Assembly (NCBI RefSeq): GCF_022559625.1 | Contig: NZ_CP042288.1 | Span: 2,924,155 to 2,988,154, forward strand | Reading direction: 5' to 3' | Source of the DNA: Aquisalinus flavus | GTDB lineage: Bacteria > Pseudomonadota > Alphaproteobacteria > Caulobacterales > Parvularculaceae | Length of the DNA stretch: 64,000 nt | Shown: one piece after another, positions 63,067 to 64,000 of the stretch | How the letters are laid out: each line of letters opens with the position of its first letter | Numbering within the stretch: the first letter of the stretch is position 1 | The notes under the pieces: model-generated | Told to the model about the DNA's origin: nothing | Database searches by the model: none | Seen by the model: only the letters and a program-made list of their open reading frames with translations | Translations under genes and position numbers: made by a program

Positions 63067-63852
63067 ATGGCCTATACCACTGACGACTTCCGCCGCGTCG
63101 ATCCGCGCGACATCAATTTCGCCCTGTCCTATCCGTTTGCGGTGCCCGGCGGTTCCTATGTCTATGTCGATGGCCATGCCATGGCGCTGGCCGATACGGC
63201 ATCGTCTGACATGATGGCGTGGATCGTCCACCATCGCGGCATCCAGCGCACGCTCGGCGATGTCGTCCACCGCACCGCCCATGCCGACATGGCGCTAGAC
63301 CGGCTCACCCCGATTGTCGCCGCCGGGTCCAACGCCTCGCCGATGCAGCTGTTGCGCAAATTCCAGCAGCGCCGCGACATCATCGTTCCCTGCCTGAAAA
63401 TGCCGGTGCGCGACTGGACCGTCACCTATGCCCGCCACATCGCGCCCTATGGCTCGATCCCGGCCTCGCTGGAACGCGCGCCGGGCGAGACGACACAGCT
63501 TTTCGTCAATTTTCTCGACGCCGAAGCGATGGACGGTATGCACGGCACCGAGAGCATCGGCACATATTATCAGCTTGCGGAGGTTTCATTGCCTGAGGCC
63601 GATAGCGCGCCCTGGGCATCCGGCATGAAGGCCCATGCCTATACCAGCCATACCGGGCATCTGCCGTTCCGGCCGGGCGGGCTGGAGACGAGCGACAGGC
63701 GGTTCGCGCCGCGCAGCCAGTGGCAGATACAGGACATCGTCATCGACCTGCTCGGCGAGGATGTCTCGGTGATGGAATTCATCGCCCGGAACATGAGCGA
63801 CGAAGCGGTCCGGCTGCAGCGCGAGCGCCGCCTGATCGATGCGGATATCTAG
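63067..63852 (+). CDS. Hypothetical protein with gamma-glutamylcyclotransferase-like features
   Basis: 261 residues, no signal peptide. VAAGSNASPMQLLRKF near residue 88 resembles the YGSNL motif, and LFVNFLDAEAMDGMHGTESIGTYYQLAEVSL near residue 150 resembles the LD..EG...YYR.EV block of gamma-glutamylcyclotransferase-like folds. The similarity is by eye and the usual catalytic Glu is not certain. Codon use matches neighbours. It starts ten bases after repeat R2. Confidence 0.6.
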   Translation: MAYTTDDFRRVDPRDINFALSYPFAVPGGSYVYVDGHAMALADTASSDMMAWIVHHRGIQRTLGDVVHRTAHADMALDRLTPIVAAGSNASPMQLLRKFQQRRDIIVPCLKMPVRDWTVTYARHIAPYGSIPASLERAPGETTQLFVNFLDAEAMDGMHGTESIGTYYQLAEVSLPEADSAPWASGMKAHAYTSHTGHLPFRPGGLETSDRRFAPRSQWQIQDIVIDLLGEDVSVMEFIARNMSDEAVRLQRERRLIDADI

Positions 63853-63873
63853 CCCGCGGCATTTTCCCGGACA

Positions 63874-64000
63874 GATGGACATCCCCCAGTCGCGGCAGCC
63901 TCGTCGCCACCTATCTCTCTACTATGCGGACGAGACCTTCCTGATGCTCGACTATACCGGCGCGGGCTGTTCAACCGGTTGCGAGAGTTGGGCGCACCAG
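63874..64000 (+). CDS. Possible start of a further gene, cut by the window edge
   Basis: From ATG 63874 a frame stays open to the edge (42 codons, MDIPQSRQPRRHLSLYYADE...). Third codon positions are GC-rich as in neighbouring genes, but no ribosome site is obvious and no family is recognised. The rest of the last 148 bases shows nothing else. Confidence 0.3.

Noticed and set aside
1..64000. CRISPR arrays, tRNA or rRNA genes, complete insertion sequences or prophage
   Set aside because: No regularly spaced direct repeats, cloverleaf-forming intergenic sequences, transposase genes or phage genes were seen on reading the window.

Overview
This is GC-rich DNA from a free-living alphaproteobacterium. 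The best taxonomic clue is the gene order ihfB-lapA-trpF-trpB-(small genes)-trpA-accD-folC on the minus strand at 33.7-40.9 kb, a layout I know from alphaproteobacterial chromosomes. fabA-fabB with a separate fabI, rpsO-pnp, ubiE-ubiB-coaBC and many DUF885, DUF2141, YceI and Tat-exported periplasmic proteins also fit. The lineage looks Hyphomonadaceae/Parvularculaceae-like, but that is an inference. The window is chromosomal and housekeeping-rich. I see no rRNA, tRNA, CRISPR array, prophage or complete insertion sequence.

Layout. 0-3.8 kb: two exported amidohydrolases (the second without its metal-binding motif), a PHA-granule family protein and the lytic transglycosylase MltF. 3.9-11.8 kb: a hybrid sensor kinase, a glucose-fructose-oxidoreductase-like Tat protein with a quinone oxidoreductase, a CE15-type esterase, a PAS/HisKA_2 kinase and a secreted esterase. 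12-17 kb: rpsO and pnp with clear terminators, a DUF885 lipoprotein and a PilZ protein. 17-26 kb: membrane proteins (TrhA/hemolysin III, YitT, an ABC membrane domain without ATPase), fabI, a succinate-semialdehyde-type dehydrogenase, fabB and fabA. 26-32 kb: a 2-hydroxyacid dehydrogenase, then a minus-strand operon of tryptophan dioxygenase, kynureninase and two YceI proteins, then a MoeB/ThiF-like protein. 32-41 kb: dut, a GH5 cellulase and the folC-accD-trpA...trpB-trpF-lapA-ihfB block, with a BLUF blue-light receptor gene between trpB and trpA. 41-45 kb: ubiE, ubiB, coaBC. 46-55 kb: oligopeptide permeases OppB and OppC, an alginate-export-type porin, an acyltransferase, a P450 and a detached OppA. 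55-59 kb: a second hybrid kinase and a TetR-led cassette (SRPBCC, two VOC proteins, DUF1428) with a palindromic operator overlapping its promoter. 59-64 kb: a LytTR membrane regulator divergent from DUF2141 - carotenoid oxygenase - DUF2141, then a protein with weak gamma-glutamylcyclotransferase-like features.

The most unusual signal is in the 3' ends of genes. Three families of palindromic dispersed repeats occur, and in four cases (YitT, trpF, the carotenoid oxygenase and the second DUF2141 gene) the terminal bases of the repeat form the stop codon of the upstream gene. One 105-bp unit is present twice, 23 kb apart, in the same orientation relative to its upstream gene and with its CTAG end supplying TAG both times. 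Other points worth checking are the BLUF gene inside the trp block, a 38-bp perfect palindrome, a likely leaderless TetR promoter, a candidate ~180-nt small RNA or micro-ORF unit, and transporters that lack ATPases nearby.
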